A DNA stretch of 36,248 bases from Bacillus subtilis. GTDB taxonomy: Bacteria; Bacillota; Bacilli; Bacillales; Bacillaceae_C. Numbering within the stretch: the stretch's first letter is position 1; each line of letters opens with the position of its first letter. Below the pieces are notes generated by a model. It did not search any database. It was given only the letters and a program-made list of their open reading frames with translations, and was not told the DNA's origin. The position numbers and the translations under genes were made by a program. The stretch covers positions 166,477-202,724 of the forward strand of contig NZ_VTQV01000002.1 in assembly GCF_008764245.1 (NCBI RefSeq), given 5' to 3'. Of this stretch, positions 15,224 to 23,640 are shown in pieces.

Positions 15224-16417
15224 CTATCCCTCCAAAGATCTGGAAGGTGAATTTTGTTCGGAAGGTGAGAATAGGGCATGTACTAATTGCTCACTCGATT
15301 TTCCTTTTGAATACTCATTCCAATCCTGGGCAAATTCTTCGATTTGTTGCAAATGAAAGGACTGATTCTGAATGCTTTCGATCAATTCGTCAGTTGTTTG
15401 TACAATCGGTCCAGGAACAAGGTTCTCATAATTTTCCCAAAATCCGCGGGTACGACTATATTCTTCTAAATCATAGGCGAAAAAGATCATCGGCTTTTGT
15501 AATAAGGAAAATTCAAATGGAATCGAAGAGTAATCTGAAATTAATATATCCGTAACCATCAATAAATGATTAACATCAGGAAAATGAGACACATCATAGA
15601 TAAAATCAGGATAATGATTTGTCCAATCCGCTTGAATTGCAGGATGTAATCTCAAAAACAGTACATAATCTTCGTTAAACGCTTGATACATTTTTTCAAG
15701 GTCAAGGGCTAGTTTAGAAACATGCATTTGATCATCACGGAAAGTGGGGGCATACAAAATCACATGTTTTTCTCGGATAACGGGATAATGATAAGCTATC
15801 TCTGATTCAACAATTTGCTGAGTTAATTCATCAAAAAAGAAATCCGTTCTCGGGATTCCTGTTCGCAAAATCCGTTCAGCAGGTATCCCAAAGCTCTGTT
15901 GGAAAATCTCACTCATTTTCTCACTACCAACAACGACATGAGTCTGTTGCTGATATACTTTTTGAAACCGGGCTTGAGCTCGAGGGGTACGGTAGTAAAT
16001 AGAGGGATCCTTTAACCCGAATTTTTTCACCGCTCCAGCCGCATGCCATAATTGAACACGAGCTACTTCTTTGCGAAAGGGCGCGGCCGCTAAAAAGCCA
16101 AAATAGTTATCCACGAAAATATGAGACGATATCGCTAAGTGAAAGACCGACCGCAACCAATGGATAGGGGATGTAGGTTCAAAATTTAATATAATCCAAT
16201 CAGGATAACCTGCAAAATCCAGCTTACAGGAACTTGTTTTCAAAATGACAATCGGGATATCTGGATGTATTTTTTCTAAGGCACTCGCCGTATACAGAAC
16301 GTTATCTCCAAACGAAGCGACAAAGGCTGCTTGTTTTTTCAAAGGGTACAACTTGAAAAGGGAGAAAACAATCTGAAAGACCCATAAATATAAAGTAATT
16401 GCTAATTCTCTAACCAT
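15224..16417 (-). CDS. tagB: CDP-glycerol glycerophosphotransferase, TagB-like primase
   Basis: A 397-residue peripheral membrane enzyme of the TagB/TagF family, expected to add the first glycerol phosphate from CDP-glycerol to the ManNAc-GlcNAc lipid. Visible family motifs: VQLWHAAGAVKKFGL with the catalytic His near residue 124, GIPRTDFFFD, VILYAPTFRDDQ, LRLHPAI with the second His, and LISDYSSIPFEFSLL. Then come MIFFAYDLEEYSRTRGFW and the PGPIVQTTDEL segment. The N-terminus has a hydrophobic amphipathic stretch suited to membrane association. ATG 16417 overlaps the stop of the upstream tagD by eight bases, implying translational coupling with the enzyme that makes its donor. Of the five family members here, this one is assigned to TagB by length and by its pairing with tagD. 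Confidence 0.85.
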   Translation of the reverse strand: MVRELAITLYLWVFQIVFSLFKLYPLKKQAAFVASFGDNVLYTASALEKIHPDIPIVILKTSSCKLDFAGYPDWIILNFEPTSPIHWLRSVFHLAISSHIFVDNYFGFLAAAPFRKEVARVQLWHAAGAVKKFGLKDPSIYYRTPRAQARFQKVYQQQTHVVVGSEKMSEIFQQSFGIPAERILRTGIPRTDFFFDELTQQIVESEIAYHYPVIREKHVILYAPTFRDDQMHVSKLALDLEKMYQAFNEDYVLFLRLHPAIQADWTNHYPDFIYDVSHFPDVNHLLMVTDILISDYSSIPFEFSLLQKPMIFFAYDLEEYSRTRGFWENYENLVPGPIVQTTDELIESIQNQSFHLQQIEEFAQDWNEYSKGKSSEQLVHALFSPSEQNSPSRSLEG

Positions 16418-16808
16418 TATTCGTTTGATTCAAATCCTCTTTTATTTTTGTTGTGGAAATACCAACCGTTCTTGGCAAATAAACCACTTGACAATATTCT
16501 TTTAAAAAGTCAAACTTACCTTGCCAATCATCCCCCATGACAAACACATCAACATCATACTTCTTCACATCATCTATTTTCTGATCCCAGGAATACTCCG
16601 GAATCACCTCATCCACATAACGGACAGCTTCCAAAATGGCTTTACGCTGTTCATAGGAATAATACGCCTTCTTACCTTTAATCGCATTAAACTCATCCGT
16701 TGAAATGGCCACAATCAAATAATCCCCATACTCTTTCGCTCGTCGCAAAATATTAATATGACCTGTATGGAGAAGATCGAATGTTCCATATGTAAGTACT
16801 TTTTTCAA
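16410..16808 (-). CDS. tagD: Glycerol-3-phosphate cytidylyltransferase TagD, copy 1
   Basis: Makes CDP-glycerol from CTP and glycerol 3-phosphate in the cytoplasm. The 132-residue length fits TagD (about 129). Motifs: TYGTFDLLHTGHINILRRA with the HxGH nucleotidyltransferase signature near residue 14, VFVMGDDWQGKFDFL, and the RTVGISTTKIKEDL signature near the end. The open frame extends upstream to 16976, but TTG 16808 directly behind GGGAGG gives the conserved MKKVLTYGTF start, so the longer form is rejected. It is co-transcribed with tagB from a good promoter at 16840-16868. It is very similar to the adjacent tagD at 17013; they differ mainly in the middle and in the last ten residues. Confidence 0.93.
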   Translation of the reverse strand: MKKVLTYGTFDLLHTGHINILRRAKEYGDYLIVAISTDEFNAIKGKKAYYSYEQRKAILEAVRYVDEVIPEYSWDQKIDDVKKYDVDVFVMGDDWQGKFDFLKEYCQVVYLPRTVGISTTKIKEDLNQTNNG

Positions 16809-16839
16809 TATGGGAACCTCCCGACAGAGTATATGGAAT

Positions 16840-16868
16840 ATTATATCCGTATTGAAGGGATTCATCAA
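16840..16868 (-). promoter_or_regulatory. Sigma-A promoter of tagD-tagB
   Basis: On the minus strand TTGATG and a consensus TATAAT are separated by 17 bases, placing the transcript start about 25 bases before the TTG start codon. Confidence 0.7.
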
Positions 16869-16911
16869 AGGTTTATTTGCATGTATGAAGTATATTTTTT
16901 CCATTTTATGT

Positions 16912-16948
16912 AAAAGGCCCCCTTGAAATAAAAAGACTTCAATGGGGG
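16912..16948 (-). terminator. Second of two tandem terminators after tagD copy 2
   Basis: On the minus strand CCCCCATTGAA pairs with TTCAAGGGGG (one bulged A), followed by CCTTTT. It insulates the next promoter from the upstream tagD. Confidence 0.6.
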
Positions 16949-16960
16949 AATCTAAACGAA

Positions 16961-16999
16961 TAAAACAAACGGACATGGCGAAAAATCGACAGGTCCGTT
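16961..16999 (-). terminator. First of two tandem terminators after tagD copy 2
   Basis: AACGGAC at 16968-16974 and GTCCGTT at 16993-16999 pair. The minus-strand transcript continues TGTTTTA. It starts 13 bases after the stop codon. Confidence 0.65.
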
Positions 17000-17012
17000 A
17001 TAAAACTTAAAT

Positions 17013-17414
17013 TTATTTAATTGCTGTTGCTGCATTCAAATCTTCTTTGATTTTCGTTGTGGAAATACCAACGGTTCTAGGCAAATAAACGACTTCACAA
17101 TGCTCTTTCAAAAAGTCGAACTTCCCTGTCCAATCGTCTCCCATCACGAAGACATCTACCTCGTGTTTTAAAACATCCTCAACTTTTTGTTCCCAAGTAT
17201 GTTCAGGGATTACCTCGTCCACATAACGAATCGCCTCAAGAATCATTTTCCTTTGCTCAAACGTGTAATATGCCTTTTTTCCTTTAATCGCATTAAACTC
17301 GTCTGATGAGATCGCTACAATTAAGTAATCACCGTATTCCTTTGCTCGTCTTAAAATATTAATATGACCAGTGTGGAGAAGGTCAAACGTTCCATATGTG
17401 ATGACTTTTTTCAA
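17013..17414 (-). CDS. tagD: Glycerol-3-phosphate cytidylyltransferase TagD, copy 2
   Basis: A second CDP-glycerol synthase of 133 residues with the same signatures: TYGTFDLLHTGHINILRRA, VFVMGDDWTGKFDFL and RTVGISTTKIKEDL. TTG 17414 follows GGAGG at a proper distance. The only large differences from the neighbouring copy are scattered substitutions (for example YTFEQRKMILEAI versus YSYEQRKAILEAV) and the C-terminal tail. It has its own promoter and is followed by two terminators, so it forms a single-gene unit. Both copies keep all signature residues, so both are probably active. The duplication may serve dosage or separate control; one could also have drifted toward another polyol phosphate. 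Confidence 0.92.
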   Translation of the reverse strand: MKKVITYGTFDLLHTGHINILRRAKEYGDYLIVAISSDEFNAIKGKKAYYTFEQRKMILEAIRYVDEVIPEHTWEQKVEDVLKHEVDVFVMGDDWTGKFDFLKEHCEVVYLPRTVGISTTKIKEDLNAATAIK

Positions 17415-17443
17415 TTTGAGAACCTCCGTTAAAATATGTCATT

Positions 17444-17472
17444 ATTATGCCTTTTCCATGGTGTCATATCAA
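17444..17472 (-). promoter_or_regulatory. Promoter of tagD copy 2
   Basis: On the minus strand TTGATA and CATAAT are separated by 17 bases, about 30 bases before the TTG start codon. Confidence 0.6.
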
Positions 17473-17820
17473 TTCATTACAGATTTATAACTAATATAGT
17501 AGACAATGTTTACATAATTGCTTTAGTGATGATAATGATACAAATAACAGTTGCATTCGTCAAAGGTAATATTGCATATTTTTATGCCTTCTTTAAATAA
17601 TCTATACTTCTTTAAAATACAATCCGAAGAATGGGTTCCTAAATCAACACAATTGTAATGTTTGTAATCTAAAAATACCTTCATATTGCCTATTTCCTTT
17701 GGCCGTTGCCGATTTTTGTTGTTTTTCGCTATTATTGTATCAAACATCTCTCCAATTTGGTAGCTTTTTTCAGTTGATTAACCATGCCAAGCTTAGAGGT
17801 GTTTTCTTTTAATGGCCTGT

Positions 17821-17850
17821 TTGATAGCTAATATTTTTATTCGTTAGCAT
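17821..17850 (+). promoter_or_regulatory. Possible promoter of the rightward transferase genes
   Basis: TTGATA, an 18-base spacer and TAGCAT lie 86 bases before the GTG start at 17936. The rest of the divergent gap (17473-17935) has no gene that I can support; a 74-codon leftward frame there lacks a properly spaced ribosome site. Confidence 0.35.
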
Positions 17851-17935
17851 AAACGGATGAAAAACGACAAAATGCTGGCATTGAAAAGAAGAAATCAGCT
17901 GAAATCTATGGGAATAAAGAGGAGGAAGAGATACA

Positions 17936-19126
17936 GTGGCGTCGTTGTGGAGTAAAATTTCTCGCAGTCAATTTATGCTGTTTCTATATAAAATGGTTTT
18001 TAAACTAATTGGACAACTCCCCCCCAACAAGGATCTTATTATTTTTGAAAGTTTCCACGGAAAGCAATATAGTGATAACCCAAGGGCGATATATGAGTAC
18101 TTGGAAGAGCATCATTCTGAATATGAAATGTACTGGAGTATTGACAAGAGATATATGGAACAATTTAGAAATATGCGCAATATAAAATGTTTACAGCGCT
18201 TCTCGTTTCAATGGTTAATAAAAATGGCTAGAGCCCGATATTGGATCGTAAACACCAGGCTACCATTATGGATTCCAAAACCAAGAAATACGATGTATGT
18301 TCAAACATGGCATGGAACGCCTCTAAAAAGGCTAGGTGCGGATATAGAAGAGGTACATATGCCGGGAACCAATACAGAGAAATATAAACAGAATTTTACT
18401 CGTGAAGCAGCGAAATGGGATTTTCTCATATCACCTAACGAATACTCAACTAAAATATTTACTAGAGCTTTTGATTATCATAAAACAATTGTTGAATCAG
18501 GGTATCCGAGAAATGACTTTTTAATAAATCATAATAATGAAGAAACAATTCTAGCAATTAAAAAGAGAGAAGGCATCCCTTTTAATAAAAAAGTGATTTT
18601 ATATGCTCCTACATGGAGGGATGATCAATTTTATTCAAAAGGAAAGTATAAATTTAACCTTCATTTAGATCTGGAAGAAATGAGAGAGCGTTTGGGAGAT
18701 CAATATATTTTAATTCTAAGATTACATTATCTTGTTTCTGAAAATCTAGACTTATCTGGGAAGGAGGATTTTGTCATCGACTTATCTAATCATGAGGATA
18801 TAAGAGAACTTTATGTGATTTCAGATATGTTGATTACAGATTATTCATCTGTTTTTTTTGATTATGCAAATCTTAAACGTCCGATGTTGTTTTATGTGTA
18901 TGATTTAGAAGAATATAGGGATAATTTAAGAGGATTTTACTTTGACTTTGAAAACAAAGCTCCAGGTCCGCTTGTTAAAAACACGGATGACTTAATGAAA
19001 GAAATTAAATGGATAGAAGAAAATGGTTATACACCTTCAAAGGTAACAATGGAATTCAATGAGAGATTTTGTTCCTTAGAAGATGGTCAGGCAAGTAAAA
19101 GAGTAATAAATGAAATTTTGCTTTAG
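17936..19126 (+). CDS. CDP-glycerol glycerophosphotransferase, TagF/TarF-like
   Basis: A 396-residue member of the TagB/TagF family. Motifs are textbook: YVQTWHGTPLKRLG with the catalytic His near residue 126, ESGYPRNDFL near 195, VILYAPTWRDDQF near 222, LRLHYLVS with the second His near 263, and MLITDYSSVFFDYANLKRPMLF near 305, followed by LEEYRDNLRGFYFDF and APGPLVKNTDDL. HGTPLKRLG and the RGFYFDF ending resemble polymerase-type TagF/TarF more than TagB. It lacks the long N-terminal domain of classic TagF, so it could add one or a few glycerol phosphates (TarF role) or polymerise. GTG 17936 follows GAGGAGG. It opens the rightward WTA series. Confidence 0.85.
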   Translation: MASLWSKISRSQFMLFLYKMVFKLIGQLPPNKDLIIFESFHGKQYSDNPRAIYEYLEEHHSEYEMYWSIDKRYMEQFRNMRNIKCLQRFSFQWLIKMARARYWIVNTRLPLWIPKPRNTMYVQTWHGTPLKRLGADIEEVHMPGTNTEKYKQNFTREAAKWDFLISPNEYSTKIFTRAFDYHKTIVESGYPRNDFLINHNNEETILAIKKREGIPFNKKVILYAPTWRDDQFYSKGKYKFNLHLDLEEMRERLGDQYILILRLHYLVSENLDLSGKEDFVIDLSNHEDIRELYVISDMLITDYSSVFFDYANLKRPMLFYVYDLEEYRDNLRGFYFDFENKAPGPLVKNTDDLMKEIKWIEENGYTPSKVTMEFNERFCSLEDGQASKRVINEILL

Positions 19127-19269
19127 ATGAGACAAATCATCTCATATCCGCTCCGTTTAAAGGTATATTCAAATCGGAAGTATAATGTTGCGGGGATGAT
19201 CAAAATATAATGGTCAATAGACAATTTTGTAAAATTTTGATGCAAACGAAAAAATGGAGTGTAGATTAA

Positions 19270-21636
19270 ATGGAAATTTATGATTCCGCATTTGAAGTGA
19301 TTGAGAGCCATCCTGATTCAATAGAATTGTACTCAAAAATAGATAATAAAATGCATAAAATTCACTTTGCATCTCTTCAATTGAATGAACCAAAGCAGGT
19401 AGCAACACTAGAAACAGATGATAGGGTGTTTCTTAAGTATATCCCTAAACAGAATGTTGTTTTCTTATTATATGCGTATAATAATATAATCTATTGTATT
19501 CTGGAAGAGGAAGAAATCTCTGCAAACGTCACGAATGAAAATTACTATCACTATCATATTGAAAACTTTTATGCCTCTGCACAAATATATCAAATAGGCT
19601 CATCACGAATAGGCATGGTCGATCAAAATGGGGAACGTTTATTTATAATTGATGACTTTCTCACCAATAACCAAAATCCGCTTCATTATCAATATGATAT
19701 GGGATTTACTACCACGGAGTTTCGATACACCGTTGTTTCCATTATAAGTTATAGTAAATACAACATTGTCATTACATATGATTTGTTTCGTAAAGAGTTT
19801 ATTGCAGATAAAGTCTTTTTAAAAATCGTAAAACCTCATAAAGATATGAACATAAAGTTACTGAGTAAAAACACAATTCAGATAAATAGCGAAAATGCTT
19901 CAAAAGAAGTGAAATTTACTTCCCTTCCCAAAGGAAGAAGATATAAACTCCTTAACCATAATCAGGTAAAAGATGGAGACAAAGAAAACATATTATCTAT
20001 TGTTAGTATAAATAAGAAGCGCTATTATATTTTTAGCAGTCATAGAGGGATCTATATAGTAAAAGGTGACCCATATAAGGTTACGGGAAATCAATCCAAC
20101 TTAAGGGTGATCTTGACTAAAAGGAATTTATACGTTTTCGGGCGTCTGACTCACTATGCCTATCGTGCGCACGGTCGGTATGAAAATTTGTATCTACAGA
20201 ATGCGGATAGAAAAATTGGCAAGTTTTTACGACCCTTCAAGTCAATAAAGTATTTGCAAAGGTTCGGTCTATTTAAAATACCTGTAAAATCCTTAATGGT
20301 AGAAGGGCGAATCCATAATAACCTATTGGTGGGCAACGAAGAGATTCCCATTCATAATTTAAGAAGAAGAAAAAGAGATAAAAAGGCCACCACGCTTTCT
20401 TTTAAAAAGCATGGTGATCAATTAATGGTCATAAGGACAAATCTTGGTGGAAATTTAACTGCAACCGTTGTTCCATTTACTGAGGAGTATAAACTAATAA
20501 ACCGGGTAAAAATTAAGCTTGCTCACCTCACATCGAAGTTGTTTCCTACGAAGGGAAAAAATGTCAATCTTTATTTTGAAAAGAAAAGTGAAAAGGCGGA
20601 TGAATCGGGATTTCGTGTGTTTGAAGAAGTGATGAAAAATCATCCATCGACATCTGAAAACTATTTTATTATTAACGCTCATTCCGATCGATATGCTGAA
20701 TTGAAGGAAATATATGGAGCAAACATCATTGCTAAATATAGTTTTAAACATTATTTGAATATATTTCGAGCAAATTATTTTATTGCGAGTGAACTCTCTA
20801 ACCATTTGTTAAATGACCGCCTATATATTGATGAAATTCGCAGTAAAATCATGTCTGTTCCCCTTATATTTTTGCAACATGGTATTATGTTCGCAAAGCC
20901 TGTAGATAACCCAATGGCTTACGGATTTCATAAAGATAAAAATTTATATAATATGCATAAATCCGTTATAAGTTCAGAATTAGAAGCAAAGGAATTTTAC
21001 AAAATGGGTTATAGTGATCAAGATTTAATTCTAACGGGATTGGCAACATTAGATGTTGCTAAGCTTGATGAAAATGCTGATAAAATTGCTTATATGCCGA
21101 CGTATAGATATTGGGAGGAAGCATTAATATATAACAATGAAATCAAGAAAACATCTTATTACAAATCCATTATGAAGGTAGTGGAAGCATTTAAGAAAGC
21201 AGAACTTCTTGATCGACTGATCATTGTTCCCCACAATAAGTTTTCGCAATTCATATACGAAAACATTCCGGAATATAAGGATATCATTGAAAGCAATCCT
21301 TCTGAAGCGTTAAAAAAAGCACAAGTTTTTATTACCGATTATTCTTCCGCTATTTATGATGCAATCTTCAGAGGAGCTTATCCCATCTTTTATTGGGAAG
21401 AAAAGGATTATTTAATTACAAACTATAAAGCAATCCCGCCTGTCAACGAAGAAAATGCACCTGGACCAATCGCCAATTCAACAGATGAGTTGATAGGATT
21501 CGTACAAAATGCGATAAAGCGCGATTATGTATTAGAAGAAGAGTATCAAGAAAGATATTTAAAAATAAATAAGTTTAATGATCGCCAAAACACGAAGAGA
21601 ATTGTGCAGCATTTAATGGAAGAAAATATCATTTAA
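19270..21636 (+). CDS. Large divergent CDP-polyol phosphotransferase-like protein
   Basis: 788 residues in two parts. The first 430 or so are rich in predicted beta strands (SSRIGMVDQNGERLFIID, YYIFSSHRGIYIVKGD) and I do not recognise that domain. The last 360 match the TagF catalytic fold in order but with altered motifs: LIFLQHGIMFAKP near residue 535 keeps the His, TGLATLDVAKLD replaces the usual GxPRxD segment, YMPTYRYWEE replaces APTWRDD, VPHNKFS carries the second His, and VFITDYSSAIYDAIFRGAYP is nearly standard. PGPIANSTDELI closes the domain. No signal peptide is seen. Similar long proteins occur in WTA clusters near tarIJ; here it may use an unusual donor or acceptor. ATG 19270 has a GGAG site. 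A terminator follows. Confidence 0.7.
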   Translation: MEIYDSAFEVIESHPDSIELYSKIDNKMHKIHFASLQLNEPKQVATLETDDRVFLKYIPKQNVVFLLYAYNNIIYCILEEEEISANVTNENYYHYHIENFYASAQIYQIGSSRIGMVDQNGERLFIIDDFLTNNQNPLHYQYDMGFTTTEFRYTVVSIISYSKYNIVITYDLFRKEFIADKVFLKIVKPHKDMNIKLLSKNTIQINSENASKEVKFTSLPKGRRYKLLNHNQVKDGDKENILSIVSINKKRYYIFSSHRGIYIVKGDPYKVTGNQSNLRVILTKRNLYVFGRLTHYAYRAHGRYENLYLQNADRKIGKFLRPFKSIKYLQRFGLFKIPVKSLMVEGRIHNNLLVGNEEIPIHNLRRRKRDKKATTLSFKKHGDQLMVIRTNLGGNLTATVVPFTEEYKLINRVKIKLAHLTSKLFPTKGKNVNLYFEKKSEKADESGFRVFEEVMKNHPSTSENYFIINAHSDRYAELKEIYGANIIAKYSFKHYLNIFRANYFIASELSNHLLNDRLYIDEIRSKIMSVPLIFLQHGIMFAKPVDNPMAYGFHKDKNLYNMHKSVISSELEAKEFYKMGYSDQDLILTGLATLDVAKLDENADKIAYMPTYRYWEEALIYNNEIKKTSYYKSIMKVVEAFKKAELLDRLIIVPHNKFSQFIYENIPEYKDIIESNPSEALKKAQVFITDYSSAIYDAIFRGAYPIFYWEEKDYLITNYKAIPPVNEENAPGPIANSTDELIGFVQNAIKRDYVLEEEYQERYLKINKFNDRQNTKRIVQHLMEENII

Positions 21637-21650
21637 ACCACATATTAATG

Positions 21651-21702
21651 GGCCAATTTTAAATGACCGATCGAGTTATTAGGTGCTTAATTGGCCTTTT
21701 TT
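21651..21702 (+). terminator. Terminator after the 788-aa transferase gene
   Basis: GGCCAATT at 21651-21658 pairs with AATTGGCC at 21689-21696 across a 30-base loop, followed by six T residues. Confidence 0.6.
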
Positions 21703-21769
21703 AGTTAGTGTAAATGTCATTTCTAATCATACAAAAGATGACAATTGGCACTTGTATCTTTTGGTTATA

Positions 21770-21798
21770 TTGATAATTGTGGAAAAGAAGTGTATATT
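21770..21798 (+). promoter_or_regulatory. Sigma-A promoter of the tarIJ operon
   Basis: TTGATA, a 17-base spacer and TATATT, with a TG directly before the -10. It lies 75 bases before the tarI start. Confidence 0.65.
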
Positions 21799-21872
21799 GT
21801 ACTATGAGTTTATGACAGAATTCAACAGAAATTGATAGTTATATAAATATATGAAAAAGAGGAGATATTATA

Positions 21873-22586
21873 GTGATTTATGCAGAAATCCTAGCGGGTG
21901 GAAATGGCTCAAGAATGGGTAATGTTAACATGCCAAAGCAATTTCTGCCTCTTAATGGCCGCCCTATTATTATTCATACCATTGAAAAATTCTTATTAAA
22001 TGATCGTTTCGATAAAATCATTATTGTATCAAGAAAAGAATGGATTAATCATACGAAAGATATTATCAAAAAGTTTATTGGAGATATAGATAGAATAGTA
22101 GTTGTTGCTGGTGGTAAAGATAGAAATGAATCGATTATGAGTGGAATCGAATATATAGAGGAACACTTTGGGATCCATGATGAAGATATCATCGTTACCC
22201 ACGATTCAGTGCGTCCATTTTTAACCCATAGAATTATCGATGAAAATATTAATGCGGCTTTAAAGTATTCTGCAGTAGATACTGTGATTGAGGCAATTGA
22301 TACCATTATCCGTTCAGAAGGCAGGGAATTCATTACGGAAATTCCTGTTCGTGACACGATGTTCCAAGGACAGACTCCTCAAAGCTTTAATATTAAAAAG
22401 CTAGTGGAACTTTATCATTCACTTGATGAAGACGAAAAGAGTATCTTGACAGATGCATGTAAGATATTCGCTTTAAAAGGTGAAAAGGTAAAATTGGTAA
22501 GGGGAGAGGTATTTAATATAAAGGTAACAACCCCTTATGATCTAAAAGTGGCAAATGCCATTATACAGGAGCGGATTTCACAATGA
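21873..22586 (+). CDS. tarI: Ribitol-5-phosphate cytidylyltransferase TarI
   Basis: Forms CDP-ribitol from CTP and ribitol 5-phosphate for ribitol teichoic acid. It is a 237-residue IspD-family enzyme: the nucleotide loop is [20 protein letters not shown] at the N-terminus, then [17 protein letters not shown] near 80, [16 protein letters not shown] near 110, [13 protein letters not shown] near 162, LTDACKIF, and the closing [17 protein letters not shown]. The related IspD makes CDP-methylerythritol; assignment to TarI rests on the adjoining tarJ, with a four-base overlap (ATGA), and on the WTA neighbours. GTG 21873 follows AGAGGAGAT. A good promoter precedes it, so tarI starts the ribitol operon. 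Confidence 0.92.
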   Translation: MIYAEILAGGNGSRMGNVNMPKQFLPLNGRPIIIHTIEKFLLNDRFDKIIIVSRKEWINHTKDIIKKFIGDIDRIVVVAGGKDRNESIMSGIEYIEEHFGIHDEDIIVTHDSVRPFLTHRIIDENINAALKYSAVDTVIEAIDTIIRSEGREFITEIPVRDTMFQGQTPQSFNIKKLVELYHSLDEDEKSILTDACKIFALKGEKVKLVRGEVFNIKVTTPYDLKVANAIIQERISQ

Positions 22587-23608
22587 TCAATCAAGTTTAT
22601 CGATTAGTTTCTGCCCGACAATTTGAAGTTACCTATAAAGATCGAAGTTTACAATCAGACTATGTAGTCGTTCGCCCTGAGTACCTCTCTATTTGTGCTG
22701 CGGACCAGCGCTATTACACAGGTACAAGAGGTAAAGAGGCAATGAATGCTAAATTGCCAATGGCGTTAATTCATGAAGGAATTGGTAAAGTTGTTTTTGA
22801 TCGTTCAGGTAAGTTTAAAATTGGGACAAGGGTTGTGATGATTCCTAATACGCCTACGGAAGTGGATGAATATTGTGCAGAAAACTATTTGCGTTCCAGC
22901 AAATTTAGGTCAAGTGGATATGATGGTTTTATGCAGGATTATGTGTTTTTAGAAGCGGATCGCTTAGTTGAATTACCTGAAGATATTAATCCAAAAGTAG
23001 CAGCGTTTACAGAATTAATTACGATCGCCACGCATTCTATCACTCGATTTGAAGCGAAAGCACATAAAAGAAGAGAGGTATTGGGCGTTTGGGGAGATGG
23101 TAATTTAGGTTATATCACTTCCTTGCTTTTAAAGAAAAAGTATCCGAACAGCAAAATCATTATCTTTGGCAAAAACCAATATAAACTAGACCATTTTTCC
23201 TTTGTAGATGAAGCCTACCAAATTGATGAGATACCTGAAGATTTATGGATCGATCATGCTTTTGAAGCGGTAGGTGGAAGAGGTAGTGAAGCAGCTATTA
23301 ACCAGATTATAGACCATATCTATCCAGAGGGTTCTATTGCAATTATGGGCGTATCTGAATATCCGATCCAATTGAATTCTAGAATGGTATTAGAAAAGGG
23401 AATTACCATTATTGGAAGTAGTCGAAGTGGTCGTAAAGATTTTGTCGACACAGTGGAATTGATGAAAGAATTCCCTGATATTGTGGATTATTTGACCACA
23501 CTTATTGGTTCCGTTCAATCCGTTACGACAATTGGAGAAATTATTGAAGCCTTTGAAAATGATTTAACCGTATCCTGGGGAAAAACAGTCTTGGCCTGGA
23601 ACATTTAA
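22583..23608 (+). CDS. tarJ: Ribulose-5-phosphate reductase TarJ
   Basis: Reduces ribulose 5-phosphate to ribitol 5-phosphate with NADPH, supplying TarI. It is a 341-residue medium-chain alcohol dehydrogenase relative: substrate and zinc-type residues in [12 protein letters not shown] (Cys near 38) and [11 protein letters not shown] (His-Glu near 64), a Rossmann motif [16 protein letters not shown] near residue 167, [17 protein letters not shown] near 228, and [16 protein letters not shown] near 273. The start overlaps the tarI stop (ATGA), so the two are translationally coupled and probably act as a channelled pair, as known for TarI and TarJ. It is followed 32 bp later by a transferase gene of the same operon. 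Confidence 0.92.
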   Translation: MINQVYRLVSARQFEVTYKDRSLQSDYVVVRPEYLSICAADQRYYTGTRGKEAMNAKLPMALIHEGIGKVVFDRSGKFKIGTRVVMIPNTPTEVDEYCAENYLRSSKFRSSGYDGFMQDYVFLEADRLVELPEDINPKVAAFTELITIATHSITRFEAKAHKRREVLGVWGDGNLGYITSLLLKKKYPNSKIIIFGKNQYKLDHFSFVDEAYQIDEIPEDLWIDHAFEAVGGRGSEAAINQIIDHIYPEGSIAIMGVSEYPIQLNSRMVLEKGITIIGSSRSGRKDFVDTVELMKEFPDIVDYLTTLIGSVQSVTTIGEIIEAFENDLTVSWGKTVLAWNI

Positions 23609-23640
23609 TGGAGCGGCAATGAAGGAAGGTAGGCATAAAG

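Noticed and set aside
16809-16976. N-terminal extension of tagD copy 1
   Set aside because: The extension has no ribosome site, runs over the promoter at 16840-16868 and a terminator, and the conserved TagD start MKKVLTYGTF lies directly behind GGGAGG at TTG 16808.
17523-17747. 74-codon leftward frame in the tagD/transferase divergent gap
   Set aside because: The GGAG lies only two bases from the ATG, the sequence resembles no family I know, and it overlaps the likely upstream control region. Real coding is not supported.
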